A DNA stretch of 64,000 nucleotides from an uncultured bacterium (GCA_902776645.1 CACYQT010000029.1:16995-80994), one strand, 5' to 3'. Shown: positions 44,970 through 55,400, numbered from the stretch's first letter. A program made the numbers and translations. Notes: a model not told the origin generated them from the sequence alone.

Positions 44970-46127
44970 ATGGATTTCTCAAAACGTGATTTTCTGGCCT
45001 CCATGGCCATGTTCGGCGCCGCCGGTCTCGCGACAAACGCCGTCGCTCAAGAACAGCCCGCCCCGCAGAAAAACGACGATTCGCGCTTCAACGTCAAGGA
45101 CTTCGGCGCCAAAGGCGACGGCGTCACGCCAGATTCAGCGCCCATCCAGGCCGCCATGGACGCGGCCGCGAAAGTCAACGGAACCGTCTGGTTTCCCGCC
45201 GGCAAGTACCTCTGCCACAATCTGAAAGCGCATCCGAACATCACGCTTCTCGCCGATCCCGTCTGGATCTACCACACGGAACAGGTCGGCGCCGTCCTCC
45301 TGCTCGATTCAGACGACTGCGACTGCCTCCTAGACATCACGGGAGCCTTCGCCGTCCATATCCGCGGCCTCCTGCTCGACGGCAGCAAGTTCAAGAATTC
45401 GCAGAAGAAGATCCACGGCATCTTCCTCAACAATCCGACGAAATTCAGCCCGAAGGAAGACACGATCGTCATCGACGACACGAAAGTCCAAAACTTCTCC
45501 GGCCACGGTATTTATCTATTGCGCATCTGGCTCTTCATCATCCGCCACAGCCAATCCATGGGCAACGTCGGAAGCGGCATCCAGATCTATGGCTGGGACG
45601 GTTTCGTCACGGACAACCAGCTCTCCGGAAACGGCGGCCACGGCTTCGGAACGGAAGCCTGCGGCGCCACCGTCATGTTCACCGCCAACCGCGTCGAATG
45701 GAACAAAGGCTACGGCCTATATCTTTGCGGCGGAGACGCTTGGAACGTCACGGGCAACAGTTTCGACCGCAACTGGGGCGCAGGCCTTTGCGCGTTGACC
45801 ATGTCCGCCACCGCCGTCACGGGCAACCTCTTCCGCCGTTGCGGAAAGGACAGCCACATGCTGGCGGAAGGCGAGCAGTCCTGCCACATGCGTCTTGAAA
45901 ACTGCAACGGCATCTCCGTCTGCGCCAACACCTTCGCGGCCGGCCGCGACGACGGCGGCCAAGGCAAGTTCACGCCGCAGGTCGGTTTCATCGTGAAGAA
46001 GATGTCCTATTCCGTCGTCTCCGACAACTCCCTCTTCCGCGGCTTCATGGACAAATTGGTCATCGACCAGGGCGAACACGGCCCGGATTTCATCTTCAAA
46101 GACAACGTCGGCTGCCCCGCGAAATAA
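44970..46127 (+). CDS. Tat-exported right-handed beta-helix protein
   Basis: 385 residues from ATG 44970 with AAGG 7 bases upstream. MDFSKRDFLASMAMFGAAG is a Tat-like signal. FNVKDFGAKGDGVTPDSAPIQ is the classic start of pectate-lyase/polygalacturonase-like beta helices (GH28, PL families). Later repeats such as VTDNQLSGNGGHGFG and VTGNSFDRNWGAG fit the parallel coils. The acidic active-site pairs of GH28 were not identified. Probably a periplasmic or secreted pectin-directed enzyme, or an isomerase/epimerase-like beta helix. Confidence 0.75.
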   Translation: MDFSKRDFLASMAMFGAAGLATNAVAQEQPAPQKNDDSRFNVKDFGAKGDGVTPDSAPIQAAMDAAAKVNGTVWFPAGKYLCHNLKAHPNITLLADPVWIYHTEQVGAVLLLDSDDCDCLLDITGAFAVHIRGLLLDGSKFKNSQKKIHGIFLNNPTKFSPKEDTIVIDDTKVQNFSGHGIYLLRIWLFIIRHSQSMGNVGSGIQIYGWDGFVTDNQLSGNGGHGFGTEACGATVMFTANRVEWNKGYGLYLCGGDAWNVTGNSFDRNWGAGLCALTMSATAVTGNLFRRCGKDSHMLAEGEQSCHMRLENCNGISVCANTFAAGRDDGGQGKFTPQVGFIVKKMSYSVVSDNSLFRGFMDKLVIDQGEHGPDFIFKDNVGCPAK

Positions 46128-46129
46128 AC

Positions 46130-46152
46130 GGGAGGGTCCCGCTCCTGCGGGA
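46130..46152. repeat. REP-like GGGAGGGTCCCGC repeat (single copy)
   Basis: GGGAGGGTCCCGCTCCTGCG with an internal CCCGC-TCCT-GCGGG hairpin, right after the stop of the beta-helix gene. The same sequence occurs as an inverted pair at 51097-51157. Confidence 0.7.
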
Positions 46153-46186
46153 ACGCTAAGGAAACAAATTCCCCAATCTTCAAACC

Positions 46187-47953
46187 ATGAAAACAAACCT
46201 TAATTCCAAAGTCATCACGGAACGCAGCCTGTCGGCGGATTTCATCGTCGTCGGCGGCGGTTTGTCCGGCCTCTGCGCCGCCGTCGCCGCCGCGCGGCAC
46301 GGCGTCAGCGTCATTCTCATCCAGGACCGCCCCATGCTCGGCGGCAACGCCTCCAGCGAATGCCGCATGGGCATCATGGGCGCCAAGGGCGACAACAACA
46401 AGGAGACGGGCCTGCTGGAGGAAGTCCAATTGGACAACATCTATCGCAACCCTCTCATGCGCTACACGTTATGGGATGACGCCATGCTGAATCTCGTCAT
46501 CGCCGAACCGAATATCACGCTCCTCCTCAACACCTCCGTCCATGAAGTTTTGACGGAAAACAACGCCATCACCACCATCAAGGCGTGGAACATCAACGAA
46601 TATTGCGAATACACTGTCAGCGGAAAACTCTTCGCCGATTGCTCGGGCGACGGCATCCTCCGCCTCTCCGGAGCGGAATTCCGCATCGGCCGCGAAGACG
46701 CAAAAGAATTCGGAGAGCATTGTCTTCACGAAGGTAACGACAACAAGACGATGGGCAATTCCATCCTCCTGCAACTCCGCCGTTGCACGGAACACCGCCC
46801 CTTCATTCCGCCGCCGTGGGCGATGAAATTCACGGATGAAAATTTCGTCGTTCCGGAATCCGAAAAGAACGATGGCCTCATCCATTCCTATAAACGCCTT
46901 TACCCGGACAACAACAACTTCTGGTGGATTGAATACGGCGGCAACATCGATACCATCGCCGACGCGGGAGACATCCAGCGGAAGCTGAAAGCCATCGCCT
47001 ATGGCGTGTGGGACTACATGAAAAACCATCCGGACGGCCGCTGCAAAGACTACGAGCTCGACTGGATTGGAAGCCTCCCCGGCAAACGCGAAAGCACGCG
47101 TTTCATCGGCGATTACATGTTGTCGCAAAACGACATCATGAACAACGTCCATTTCCCGGACGTCGTCGCATACGGCGGTTGGACATTGGATGACCACCAT
47201 CCGGACGCCTTCTTCCGCAAAGGTTTCCTCAGCACCCATGACAAAGCGCCGTCGCCCTTCGACATCCCCTACAGATGCCTCTATTCCAAGAATATAGACA
47301 ATCTGCTCTTCGCGGGCCGCAACATCTCCTGCACGCATCTCGGCATGAGCGCCACCCGCGTCATGGCGACATGTGCGCTACTCGGCCAGGCGGTCGGCAC
47401 GGCCGCCGCCGTCGCTCTCCATCATGACACGACGCCGCGCGGCGTCTATGAAAAACACATCGCCGAACTGCAGACGATTTTGGAAGACGACGATGTCATG
47501 CTGCCCGGCCGCTGGCGCGCCGTCTCCCCCATGACCGCCTCCGCCGCAACGACTTGCCCTGCTCTTCAGAACGGTATCGACCGTTTCTGGAACAAGGAGG
47601 ACAACGGCTGCTGGCTCGAACCGCAGGAAGCCGTTGAATACACGTGGGATACGCCGCAGACCATTTCGTCCTGCCGTTTCATTTTCGATACCGAGCTCTC
47701 CATGCAAGGCAAACGCATGCGCAAACTGGAGGCCCTGCCGGACTACAAGCCCATGCCGCCCGTCCTCACGCGCGATTTCCACATCGACGCGTTCATAGAC
47801 GGCGAATGGAAAACCGTCGCGACGGCGAAGGAAAACTTCCACCGTCTGCTCCGCCTCTCCTTCCAGTCCGTCACGACGACGCGTCTCCGCTTCGTTCTCG
47901 ACCAGTCATGGGGTGCCCCGAAAGCGCACCTTTTCGCATGGGACGTCCTCTAG
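46187..47953 (+). CDS. FAD-dependent oxidoreductase
   Basis: 588 residues. The N-terminal Rossmann motif is DFIVVGGGLSGLCAAVAAAR, followed by MLGGNASSECRMGIMGA and ADCSGDGILRLSGAEFRIG, as in the FAD_oxidored (xanthan-lyase-annotated) family widespread in Lentisphaerae and Bacteroidetes sugar loci. The C-terminal region (GAEFR... then CRFIFDTELSMQGKRMRKLE) has an extra beta-rich, possibly F5/8-type domain. The substrate is unknown, presumably a sugar or glycan oxidation. No signal peptide. Confidence 0.82.
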   Translation: MKTNLNSKVITERSLSADFIVVGGGLSGLCAAVAAARHGVSVILIQDRPMLGGNASSECRMGIMGAKGDNNKETGLLEEVQLDNIYRNPLMRYTLWDDAMLNLVIAEPNITLLLNTSVHEVLTENNAITTIKAWNINEYCEYTVSGKLFADCSGDGILRLSGAEFRIGREDAKEFGEHCLHEGNDNKTMGNSILLQLRRCTEHRPFIPPPWAMKFTDENFVVPESEKNDGLIHSYKRLYPDNNNFWWIEYGGNIDTIADAGDIQRKLKAIAYGVWDYMKNHPDGRCKDYELDWIGSLPGKRESTRFIGDYMLSQNDIMNNVHFPDVVAYGGWTLDDHHPDAFFRKGFLSTHDKAPSPFDIPYRCLYSKNIDNLLFAGRNISCTHLGMSATRVMATCALLGQAVGTAAAVALHHDTTPRGVYEKHIAELQTILEDDDVMLPGRWRAVSPMTASAATTCPALQNGIDRFWNKEDNGCWLEPQEAVEYTWDTPQTISSCRFIFDTELSMQGKRMRKLEALPDYKPMPPVLTRDFHIDAFIDGEWKTVATAKENFHRLLRLSFQSVTTTRLRFVLDQSWGAPKAHLFAWDVL

Positions 47954-47964
47954 CGGATTTATCC

Positions 47965-48178
47965 GCTAGAGGAGCTAAAAGCTAAAAGCCTAGAGTTTAA
48001 AGCCTTTCGTCCCTTTCGTCCCTTTCGTCCCTTTTGCCCCACAACCACTAACCACCGGCCGCGCAGGAGCGCAGCCCTCCCAACCACTAACCACTAAGCC
48101 TTCGCTTTCAGCTTTCGGCTTTCAGCTTTTAGCTCCGCGAAGCGGCAAACCACTAACCACTAACCACTAACCACTAAC
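47965..48178. repeat. composite of four short tandem repeat classes
   Basis: In order: AGCTAAAAGC units, TTCGTCCC units (CCTTTCGTCCCTTTCGTCCC), ACCACTAACC units, AGCTTTCGGCTTTCAGC units, and a long ACCACTAACCACTAACC run that ends directly at the ATG of the next gene. No gene in these 215 bases. Confidence 0.75.
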
Positions 48179-48904
48179 ATGCTTCTCTATGTCATTCGCC
48201 ACGGCGATCCCATCTACAATCCGGATTCGTTGACGCCTAAAGGAAAACGCCAGGCCGAAGCCGTCGCCAGACGGCTTTCCGTCCATGGACTCGACCGCAT
48301 CTTCGCCTCCCCTCTTGGCCGTGCGCAGGATACCGCACGACCGACCTCCGAACTGCTCGGCATTCCGATCGAAACGGAAGACTGGACATCGGAAAACCTT
48401 GCGTGGGGCGAGTTTACGTTCCTCGATCCGGAATTCAACAAGAAAAAACGCTGGCTCTTCTCCATCCCCGGCTTCCGTTTCCATGAAGGAAAAGACCACG
48501 ACCGCAATCCGGATTGGCGCGACTGCGACTGCCTCCAGAATCTCGAAGGCGAATACAATCCAAAAACATGCTACGACCGCATCGGCCCCGCATCGGACGA
48601 TTTCCTCCGCCGTCTCGGCTACGAAAAGACCGGAAACTACTACAAGATCATCAACGCCAACGATCAGCGGGTCGCATTGTTCTGCCATGAAGGCTTCACG
48701 ATGTGCTGGTTCCCCTATCTGCTGGGCATCCCGCCGCATCTCTTCTGGAGCGCCTTCTCCATCTCCCATTCCGGCGTGAACATCATCCATTTCGAAAACC
48801 ACAAGTCCGGTTTCACCTTCCCCCGCTGCCTCGCATGGGACGACCTCTCGCACATCTACGAGGCGCGTCTCCCGCTGCAACATAAAAATAAAATAGATAT
48901 CTAG
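48179..48904 (+). CDS. histidine phosphatase family protein
   Basis: 241 residues. LLYVIRHGDP holds the catalytic His (RHG) at residue 8; DRIFASPLGRAQDTARP and ALFCHEGFTMC supply the Arg and second His of the phosphoglycerate-mutase-like fold. Broad class, including alpha-ribazole phosphatases and cofactor-dependent mutases; the substrate here is not known. ATG 48179 is the last base block of a CACTAAC repeat and has no Shine-Dalgarno. Confidence 0.83.
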   Translation: MLLYVIRHGDPIYNPDSLTPKGKRQAEAVARRLSVHGLDRIFASPLGRAQDTARPTSELLGIPIETEDWTSENLAWGEFTFLDPEFNKKKRWLFSIPGFRFHEGKDHDRNPDWRDCDCLQNLEGEYNPKTCYDRIGPASDDFLRRLGYEKTGNYYKIINANDQRVALFCHEGFTMCWFPYLLGIPPHLFWSAFSISHSGVNIIHFENHKSGFTFPRCLAWDDLSHIYEARLPLQHKNKIDI

Positions 48905-48956
48905 CCAACCAGATATCCCAGACATCCCAGTTGCCCCATTCATCGCATTTGTGACA

Positions 48957-49001
48957 AAAGTCATTCATTATCATATGACTTCTATGATAATGAATGACTT
49001 T
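48957..49001. repeat. perfect 19-bp inverted repeat
   Basis: AAAGTCATTCATTATCATA (48957-48975) and its exact complement (48983-49001), spacer TGACTTC. It lies between the phosphatase and the next gene and could be a terminator without a T-run, an operator or a hairpin in the leader. It shares the AGTCAT word with repeats at 17.0 and 30.5 kb. Confidence 0.8.
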
Positions 49002-49082
49002 ATATGATTATGATTGCAATTTTCGCATGGCAATCTATCTTATATGATCATCATTAATCATTAATTCATAAGGAGAATTGCC

Positions 49083-49598
49083 ATGACGAACCAGGATCAT
49101 GTCATCAATTTCTGCGGCGCCGCCCGCGCCCTCGCCTCGCAAACGAAAATCATGACGGACCAGGAGCTTGCGAATGTCTATGAGATGACGCGAATGGTGA
49201 CAAGGCTTCTGGAGGACACCCGCAAGGAGCTTGTCGCCCGCTGCAGGGCGCACGGCAACGCGGGCGGACTGATCCTCTGCCCCGCCAACGGCGGACGCGA
49301 AATCACCGACATGCGCGCCGCCTACATCGCCCTGCGCGACTTCCTTACGAAAGACGAATTTCTCAAAACCTGCACCATCTCCGTGACCAAGCTGGAAAGC
49401 GCCTTCATCGCCGCCCAGCAGAAACGCGGCACGTATCGCAACGACAACGTCTCCAGGCAGGAGTTCGACAGGACATTGGGAACGGCGTTAACCCAGCGCC
49501 CGGAACGCTACATCCTCTGCAAAGCGCCAGTTCCGCCGCCCCAATCGCCGACACAGCCGCCTTTCCCCGCGCCATCTGATTTAGATGATATTCTGTGA
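49083..49598 (+). CDS. hypothetical protein
   Basis: 171 residues, ATG 49083 with AAGGAGAATTGCC upstream. Mostly helical with an LEDTRKELVARCRAHG segment and a proline-rich C-terminus (VPPPQSPTQPPFPAPS). No recognised family. The AT-rich upstream region and the 19-bp inverted repeat suggest its own promoter. Might be of phage or mobile origin, without direct evidence. Confidence 0.55.
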   Translation: MTNQDHVINFCGAARALASQTKIMTDQELANVYEMTRMVTRLLEDTRKELVARCRAHGNAGGLILCPANGGREITDMRAAYIALRDFLTKDEFLKTCTISVTKLESAFIAAQQKRGTYRNDNVSRQEFDRTLGTALTQRPERYILCKAPVPPPQSPTQPPFPAPSDLDDIL

Positions 49599-49635
49599 CG
49601 GTCTTGCTTTTAGCTTTCAGCTTTCAGCTTTCAGC

Positions 49636-51063
49636 TCACGGCTTCTTCGAAGCCGCGTTCCGTTCATCCAGAATCCGCCGCGTCTCGGCGGCGCGTTCAC
49701 GGCTGATCGGATAGAAATAGAAGACAACCAGACCAAGCAGGAAGCCCGTGGCGGGAATCAGCACATACAACAGTTTCATGCGCATGGCGACGGACGGATC
49801 CAATCCGCCAGCCTTCGCGACTTCCGCATCAAAGCCCGTGAATTTCAGTATGAAACCGCTGATCATCGCCATGAGAGCCTGCGCAGCCTTCTGGATGAAA
49901 CCACGGACAGCCCCGAACATGCCTTCACGGCGATGGCCCGTCTCGCGTTCATCGTCATCGCAGATGTCCGACAGCATCGAATCGAGCATCAGCCAGCAGC
50001 CTTGCATCGCCAACGCCCAGAAGCCCAGCGACACCAATTGCAGATACGGCCACCGCGGGTCGATTGTGAACCACAGCGACACCTGCCCAATAGTTGTAAT
50101 CACCATGCCGAGCATGAACGCCTCGCGTTTGCCTTTCAACCGCGAAACGAATGCCAGCATGAACATACTGATGTAACTCACGAGCGACATGACGGTCAAC
50201 GTCCATCCAGCTAGATTCCCGTTCATGCTTTCATTGCCTTTGCAAACCAGATACAAGTTCAGGAAGCCGCCAATGGAACCAACTGCAAGAGAGCCACTTA
50301 AGACAATGAAGAACCCTAGAATCACAATCAGGAACGGCTTGTTCCCGAACGTCGCCTTCGTCGCCACCCACAGATTCAGCTTCTCTGTCGCCTGGCTGTG
50401 CTCCATCTTCTCCTTGCAGAAGATCGCCGGCAGGAAACCGCAGACGATGATGACCAACGACATGACAATCGTCACGACAATCGAGCCCTGCTGGATATTA
50501 TCGAACAATTTCTTATTGACGGATATCTTATAAATCCATGGCACGATGCATTGTCCTGCCAAACCAAGATACATGCGCCACGCAAGAACGCGCGTCTTTT
50601 CGTCATAATCGTCTGTCAACTCAAAACCTAAAGCTGTGTAAGGCACAACAAAAAGTGTGTAGGCCAGTGCATAGACACAACCGAGAATCGACACGAACAA
50701 AAATGGCCCGTTGTTGTACCACACGTTTTTCACGCTGGACAAAAAAGGCGGCATCCAGTAGAACGGCAGCAGGAAAGCGCAGCACAGCGTGCCCAGCACG
50801 ATCAACGGACGACGGCGGCCCCATTTGCTGCGGAAGTTGTCCGACCAGTTGCCGACCATTGGGTCGGTGATGGCGTCAAAGAACCGCGGGATGGCCGTCG
50901 CGATACCCGCGAGGACCGGATCCATGTTGAAGTAGTTCACATACACATAGAGGAACAAGACGTTGTACACGTTGAACATGTAGTTGTCCGCCAGGCCGCC
51001 AAAGCCCCAGGCGATGCGCGTTTTCAACGGAACCGTCACGACTGTTTTTTTCTTTGTTTCCAT
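49636..51063 (-). CDS. GPH-type sugar:cation symporter (MFS)
   Basis: 475 residues with about 12 membrane segments. AWGFGGLADNYMFNVYNVLFL, FFDAITDPMVGNWSDNFRSKWGRRRPLI (seen in part) are hallmarks of the glycoside-pentoside-hexuronide (MelB-like) family, which imports sugars with Na or H. TRVLAWRMYLG and LSDICDDDERETGHRREGMF are further family signatures. It is likely to import oligosaccharides or uronides for the nearby glycan enzymes. The upstream 2-hydroxyacid dehydrogenase may be co-transcribed. Confidence 0.87.
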   Translation of the reverse strand: METKKKTVVTVPLKTRIAWGFGGLADNYMFNVYNVLFLYVYVNYFNMDPVLAGIATAIPRFFDAITDPMVGNWSDNFRSKWGRRRPLIVLGTLCCAFLLPFYWMPPFLSSVKNVWYNNGPFLFVSILGCVYALAYTLFVVPYTALGFELTDDYDEKTRVLAWRMYLGLAGQCIVPWIYKISVNKKLFDNIQQGSIVVTIVMSLVIIVCGFLPAIFCKEKMEHSQATEKLNLWVATKATFGNKPFLIVILGFFIVLSGSLAVGSIGGFLNLYLVCKGNESMNGNLAGWTLTVMSLVSYISMFMLAFVSRLKGKREAFMLGMVITTIGQVSLWFTIDPRWPYLQLVSLGFWALAMQGCWLMLDSMLSDICDDDERETGHRREGMFGAVRGFIQKAAQALMAMISGFILKFTGFDAEVAKAGGLDPSVAMRMKLLYVLIPATGFLLGLVVFYFYPISRERAAETRRILDERNAASKKP

Positions 51064-51096
51064 TTTTCTGGATATTCTGGATGTTTTGGATGTTCT

Positions 51097-51157
51097 GGGA
51101 GGATCCCGCTCCTGCGGGATCGTTGCGGGATCGGTCCCGCAGGAGCGGGACCCTCCC
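51097..51157. repeat. REP-like GGGAGGGTCCCGC repeat, inverted pair
   Basis: Arms 51097-51120 and 51134-51157 are the same unit as at 46130 in opposite orientation, with two mismatches, giving a large cruciform-capable hairpin between the dehydrogenase and transporter genes. A T6 run follows on the + strand. Confidence 0.75.
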
Positions 51158-51162
51158 GTTTT

Positions 51163-52161
51163 TTACGCCATGGTCTCCGCCATTTTCTTGTTGAGCTGCC
51201 ATTTCATCGGCTTGCCGGCCAGATAGCATTGGCACATCTCCACGGCGTAGCGGCCCATGCGGCGGCATTCCGCCGCCATGGATCCCGCGACATGCGGCGT
51301 CAGAATGACGTTCGGCAACGTGTAGATACGCGAACCGGGCTTTGGCGGTTCCGGATATGTAACATCAAGAACCGCAGTCAGATCGGGCCGCGCCTCCATG
51401 ACGTCCAGCATTTCTTCTTCTGCAATGACCGCGCCACGCGCCGTGTTGATGAACGTCGCGTTCGGCTTCATCAGTTTGAAATGCTCGCCGCGGATCATAT
51501 TCTCCGTCTCCTTCAGCCATGGCGTATGGCAGGAGACGACGTCCGCTTCGGCGAACACGTCGTTCAACGATTTCATCGTCACGCCCAATTCCGCCGCCGT
51601 CTCCGGCTTCGTGAACGGATCATAGGCGATAACCTTCAAGTTGAACTGTTTCAACAGGTTGGCGACCAGTTTGCCGATCATGCCGAGCGAAATCAGACCG
51701 ATTGTGCTGCCGTAGCAGCCCGGAACCGTCTGGTCTTTTTTCGGATACGCCTTTTCCGCCTTCGCGCGGTAGGCCCAACGCCAGCCGAGCTTCAGCGAAA
51801 ACAGGATTTCCGCCAACGTGTATTCGGATACGGGAATCGCGTTCGCCGCCCACGAACTCGTCACGATGATGCCGCGCTCCCACATTTCGTCCGTCACCAT
51901 GCCGCGGACGGAACCCGCGCCATAGAACACGGCCTTCAGTTTCGGTGCCTTCGCCAAAAACGCGGCGTCCAGTTTCGGAGCGCCCCAGCCGGAGAAGATG
52001 ATTTCCGTCTCCGCAAGCAGTTCCGGATGCGCCGCGACGCTTTCCTTCGTCTGTGGTTCGCAGAACACGTCGCACATTTTCTCAATGTCCGCCACTTCCT
52101 CCGGACCGTAGATCTGGCTGTAGCTGCCTGCATTCAATATGAACATCGCTTTCGGACGCAT
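51163..52161 (-). CDS. D-2-hydroxyacid dehydrogenase
   Basis: 332 residues from ATG 52161, preceded by AAAGGAGTCACTG. The NAD-binding loop reads GSTIGLISLGMIG (the usual GxGxxG is partly altered to GLISLG). Catalytic residues: Arg in NTARGAVI, Glu in VTYPEPP, His in LTPHVAGS. Family includes phosphoglycerate, glyoxylate/hydroxypyruvate and formate dehydrogenases; the substrate is not assigned. Might supply or use sugar-acid intermediates taken up by the transporter. Confidence 0.87.
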   Translation of the reverse strand: MRPKAMFILNAGSYSQIYGPEEVADIEKMCDVFCEPQTKESVAAHPELLAETEIIFSGWGAPKLDAAFLAKAPKLKAVFYGAGSVRGMVTDEMWERGIIVTSSWAANAIPVSEYTLAEILFSLKLGWRWAYRAKAEKAYPKKDQTVPGCYGSTIGLISLGMIGKLVANLLKQFNLKVIAYDPFTKPETAAELGVTMKSLNDVFAEADVVSCHTPWLKETENMIRGEHFKLMKPNATFINTARGAVIAEEEMLDVMEARPDLTAVLDVTYPEPPKPGSRIYTLPNVILTPHVAGSMAAECRRMGRYAVEMCQCYLAGKPMKWQLNKKMAETMA

Positions 52162-52257
52162 CAGTGACTCCTTTTTGTTTTTTGTTTTCATGCATGAAAC
52201 ACATACCTTTATATTATAGGCTGTTTTTCATGCCTTGCAAGAAAACTCTTCATCCCT

Positions 52258-52350
52258 TCTTCTCTCTTTCCCCTGTATCCTCTGTATCCCATGAATCCCT
52301 TTTATCCCTCTTCCCTTGTATCCCTTGAATCCCTTTTATCCCTTCATTCA
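52258..52350. repeat. short tandem repeat, TTGTATCCC/TTGAATCCC class
   Basis: CCTGTATCCTCTGTATCCC, CCCTTGTATCCCTTGAATCC and CCCTTTTATCCC units in the gap between dehydrogenase and carB. No gene in this gap. Confidence 0.7.
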
Positions 52351-52360
52351 AACTCTTTTC

Positions 52361-52398
52361 AAAAAAAAACAGGCCGCCCAAATCATTGGGCGGCCTGT
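52361..52398 (-). terminator. intrinsic terminator of carB
   Basis: ACAGGCCGCCCAA and TTGGGCGGCCTGT around ATCA (52369-52398) followed on the minus strand by nine T. It lies 22 bases past the carB stop. Confidence 0.9.
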
Positions 52399-52419
52399 CC
52401 GCTAGCTCAAAAACTCTTC

Positions 52420-55400
52420 TTAGTTGTCCGTCAGCGCCTTGTGGTAGGCCTGCAGCGATTTCACGCCGCCATCGCCCTTCTGGTATTCCTCAATGCCGCT
52501 GGCGGCGGCCTTCGCCGCCGCGATCGTCGTGATGTACGGGATGCCATGGCGGATGGCGTTCTTACGGATGTAGGAATCGTCCTGCACGCCGGCCTTGCCG
52601 ATCGGCGTGTTGATGACCAACTGGACGTCGCCGTTCTTGATCATGTCCAGAACATCCGGACGGCCTTCATTGATCTTCGCGATGAGACGAGCGCCTACGC
52701 CGTTCGCGCGCAAGTAGTTGCCCGTGCCTTCCGTCGCATAGATGCCGAAGCCCATCATCGCCAGTTTACGGGCGACTTCCAACGCCTCCTGGCGGTCCTC
52801 CGGATTGACGGTGATCAGCACGGTGCCCTTCGTCGGCAGCGGCGGCTTCGCCGCCTCCTCCGCCTTGTAGAACGCAAGGCCGAACGACGACGCCAAACCG
52901 AGCACTTCGCCCGTGGAACGCATTTCCGGTCCGAGAACGGGATCGACTTCCGGCAGCATGGAGAACGGGAACACGGCTTCCTTCACGCCGAAATGCGGGA
53001 AGGTCTTCGTGTGCAAGTTCAAGTCTGACAGTTTCTTGCCCATCATCATCTCCGTCGCGACGCGCGCCATGGAAATGCCGCACACCTTCGAGACCAACGG
53101 CACCGTGCGCGACGCGCGCGGATTCGCCTCGATCACATAGACGACATCGTCGCAAATCGCGTACTGCATGTTCATCAGACCGACGACATGCATCTCCTTC
53201 GCGATCCGCGCCGTGTATTCGCGCAACGTCTTGATGTGCTTTTCAGGAATCGTGATCGGCGGAATCACGCAGGCCGAATCGCCCGAATGGATGCCGCACA
53301 GCTCGATGTGCTCCATGATGGACGGCACGAAAGCGTCATGGCCGTCGGCGATGGCGTCCGCTTCGCATTCCGTCGCGTGTTCCAGGAACTTGTCGATCAG
53401 AATCGGCCGTTCCGGCGTCACATCTTCCGCTTTTTCAACATATTCCACAAGCATGTCTTCGTCGCGCACGACTTCCATGCCGCGGCCGCCCAACACGAAG
53501 GACGGACGGACCATCAGCGGATATCCGATCTCATGCGCGATGGTGCGGGCCTCCTGCAGGTTGCTCGCCATGCCGGAACGCGGCATCGGGATGCCAAGCT
53601 TCTCCATCATCTTGCGGAACAGGTCGCGGTCTTCCGCCATGTCGATCGTCGCAGGCGTCGTGCCGAGAATGTTCACGCCGTTCTTCTCCAGCTTGTCCGC
53701 CAGATTCAGCGGCGTCTGGCCGCCGAACTGGACGATGACGCCCATCGGCTTCTCTTTCTCATAGATGCTCAGCACATCTTCCAGCGTAAGCGGTTCGAAA
53801 TAAAGCTTGTCGGACGTGTCATAATCCGTCGAGACCGTTTCCGGATTGCAGTTGACCATGATCGTCTCATAGCCCATGTCGCGCAACGCCAAGGCGGCGT
53901 GGACGCAGCAATAGTCGAATTCGATGCCCTGCCCGATGCGGTTCGGGCCGCCACCGAGAACCATGACTTTCTTCTTGTTGTCCGAAGCCTTGATCTTGTC
54001 TTCGCCGTTGTACGTTGAATAGTAGTAGCATGCGTCGTTGACGCCGCTGACGGGCACGTAGTCCCACGCTTCCGTGACGCCCAGCGACAGCCGCTGGCGG
54101 CGGATCTGCGCCTCCGGCGTCTTCAGCAGCTTCGCCAGATACATGTCGCTGAAGCCGTCCTTCTTGGCCTGGATCATCAGATCATCCGGCAGGATCTGCT
54201 CCTGGTAGGCGAGAATCTTCTCCTCCAGATCGACCAGTTCCTTCATCTGCTCGATGAACCACTTCTTGATGGCCGTCTTCTTGAACAAATCATCCACAGA
54301 CGCGCCTTTGCGCAGCGCCTCGTACATGATGAACTGCCGCTGGCTCGTCGGCTTGTTCAAGAGATCCATCAGTTCCTGCAGCGACATGCTGTTGTAGTGC
54401 TTCGCGAAACCAAGGCCCGGCTGGCCGTTCTCCAACGAACGCATCGCCTTCAAAAACGCCTCTTTATACGTTTTGCCGATGCTCATGACTTCGCCGACGG
54501 CGCGCATCTGCGTGCCCAGAACGTCTTCCACGCCTTTGAATTTCTCAAACGCCCAGCGGGCGAATTTCACGACGACGTAGTCGCCGCTCGGCGTGTATTT
54601 GTCGAGGCTTCCGTCGCGCCAATACGGCAGTTCGTCCAGCGTCAGGCCGGCCGCCAGCAACGCGGAGACGTAGGCGATCGGGAAGCCCGTCGCTTTGGAA
54701 GCCAGTGCGGATGAACGGCTTGTGCGCGGATTGATTTCAATCACCACGATGCGGTCCGTATCCGGATTGTGCGCGAACTGGACATTCGTGCCGCCGATGA
54801 CGCCGATGCCTTCGACGATCTTGTACGCCTGCCGCTGCATTTCGTCCTGAAGCTCCTGGCTGATCGTCAGCATCGGCGCCGTGCAGAAGGAGTCGCCCGT
54901 ATGGACGCCGACGGGATCGACGTTTTCGATGAAGCACACCGTGATCATCTTGCCTTTGCTGTCGCGAATGACTTCCAGCTCAAGCTCTTCCCAGCCTTTC
55001 AGCGACTCTTCGATGAGCACTTCATGGACCAAACTCGCCTGCAGGCCGCGGGCCGCGATCGTCCGCAATTCCTCCAGATTGTAGCAGAAGCCGCCGCCCG
55101 TGCCGCCCATCGTGTAGGCGGGGCGGACGACCACGGGGAAGCCGATCTCCTTCGCGACGCGTTCCGCGTCCTCCACGGTATGGACCGTTTCGCTCTTCGC
55201 CATGTCGATGCCCAGCGAATCCATCGTCTCCTTGAAGGCGAGACGGTCTTCGCCGCGTTTGATGGCGTCCAGCTGCACGCCGATCACCTTTACATTATAT
55301 TTATCAAGGATGCCTTTGAACGACAGTTCGCTGGCGAGATTCAGGGCCGACTGGCCGCCGAGATTCGGCAGCAGCGCGTCCGGCCGCTCCTTTTCGATAA

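Noticed and set aside
52291..53028. 245-codon plus-strand frame over the carB 3' end
   Set aside because: It begins in a tandem repeat and runs antisense to well-conserved carB.
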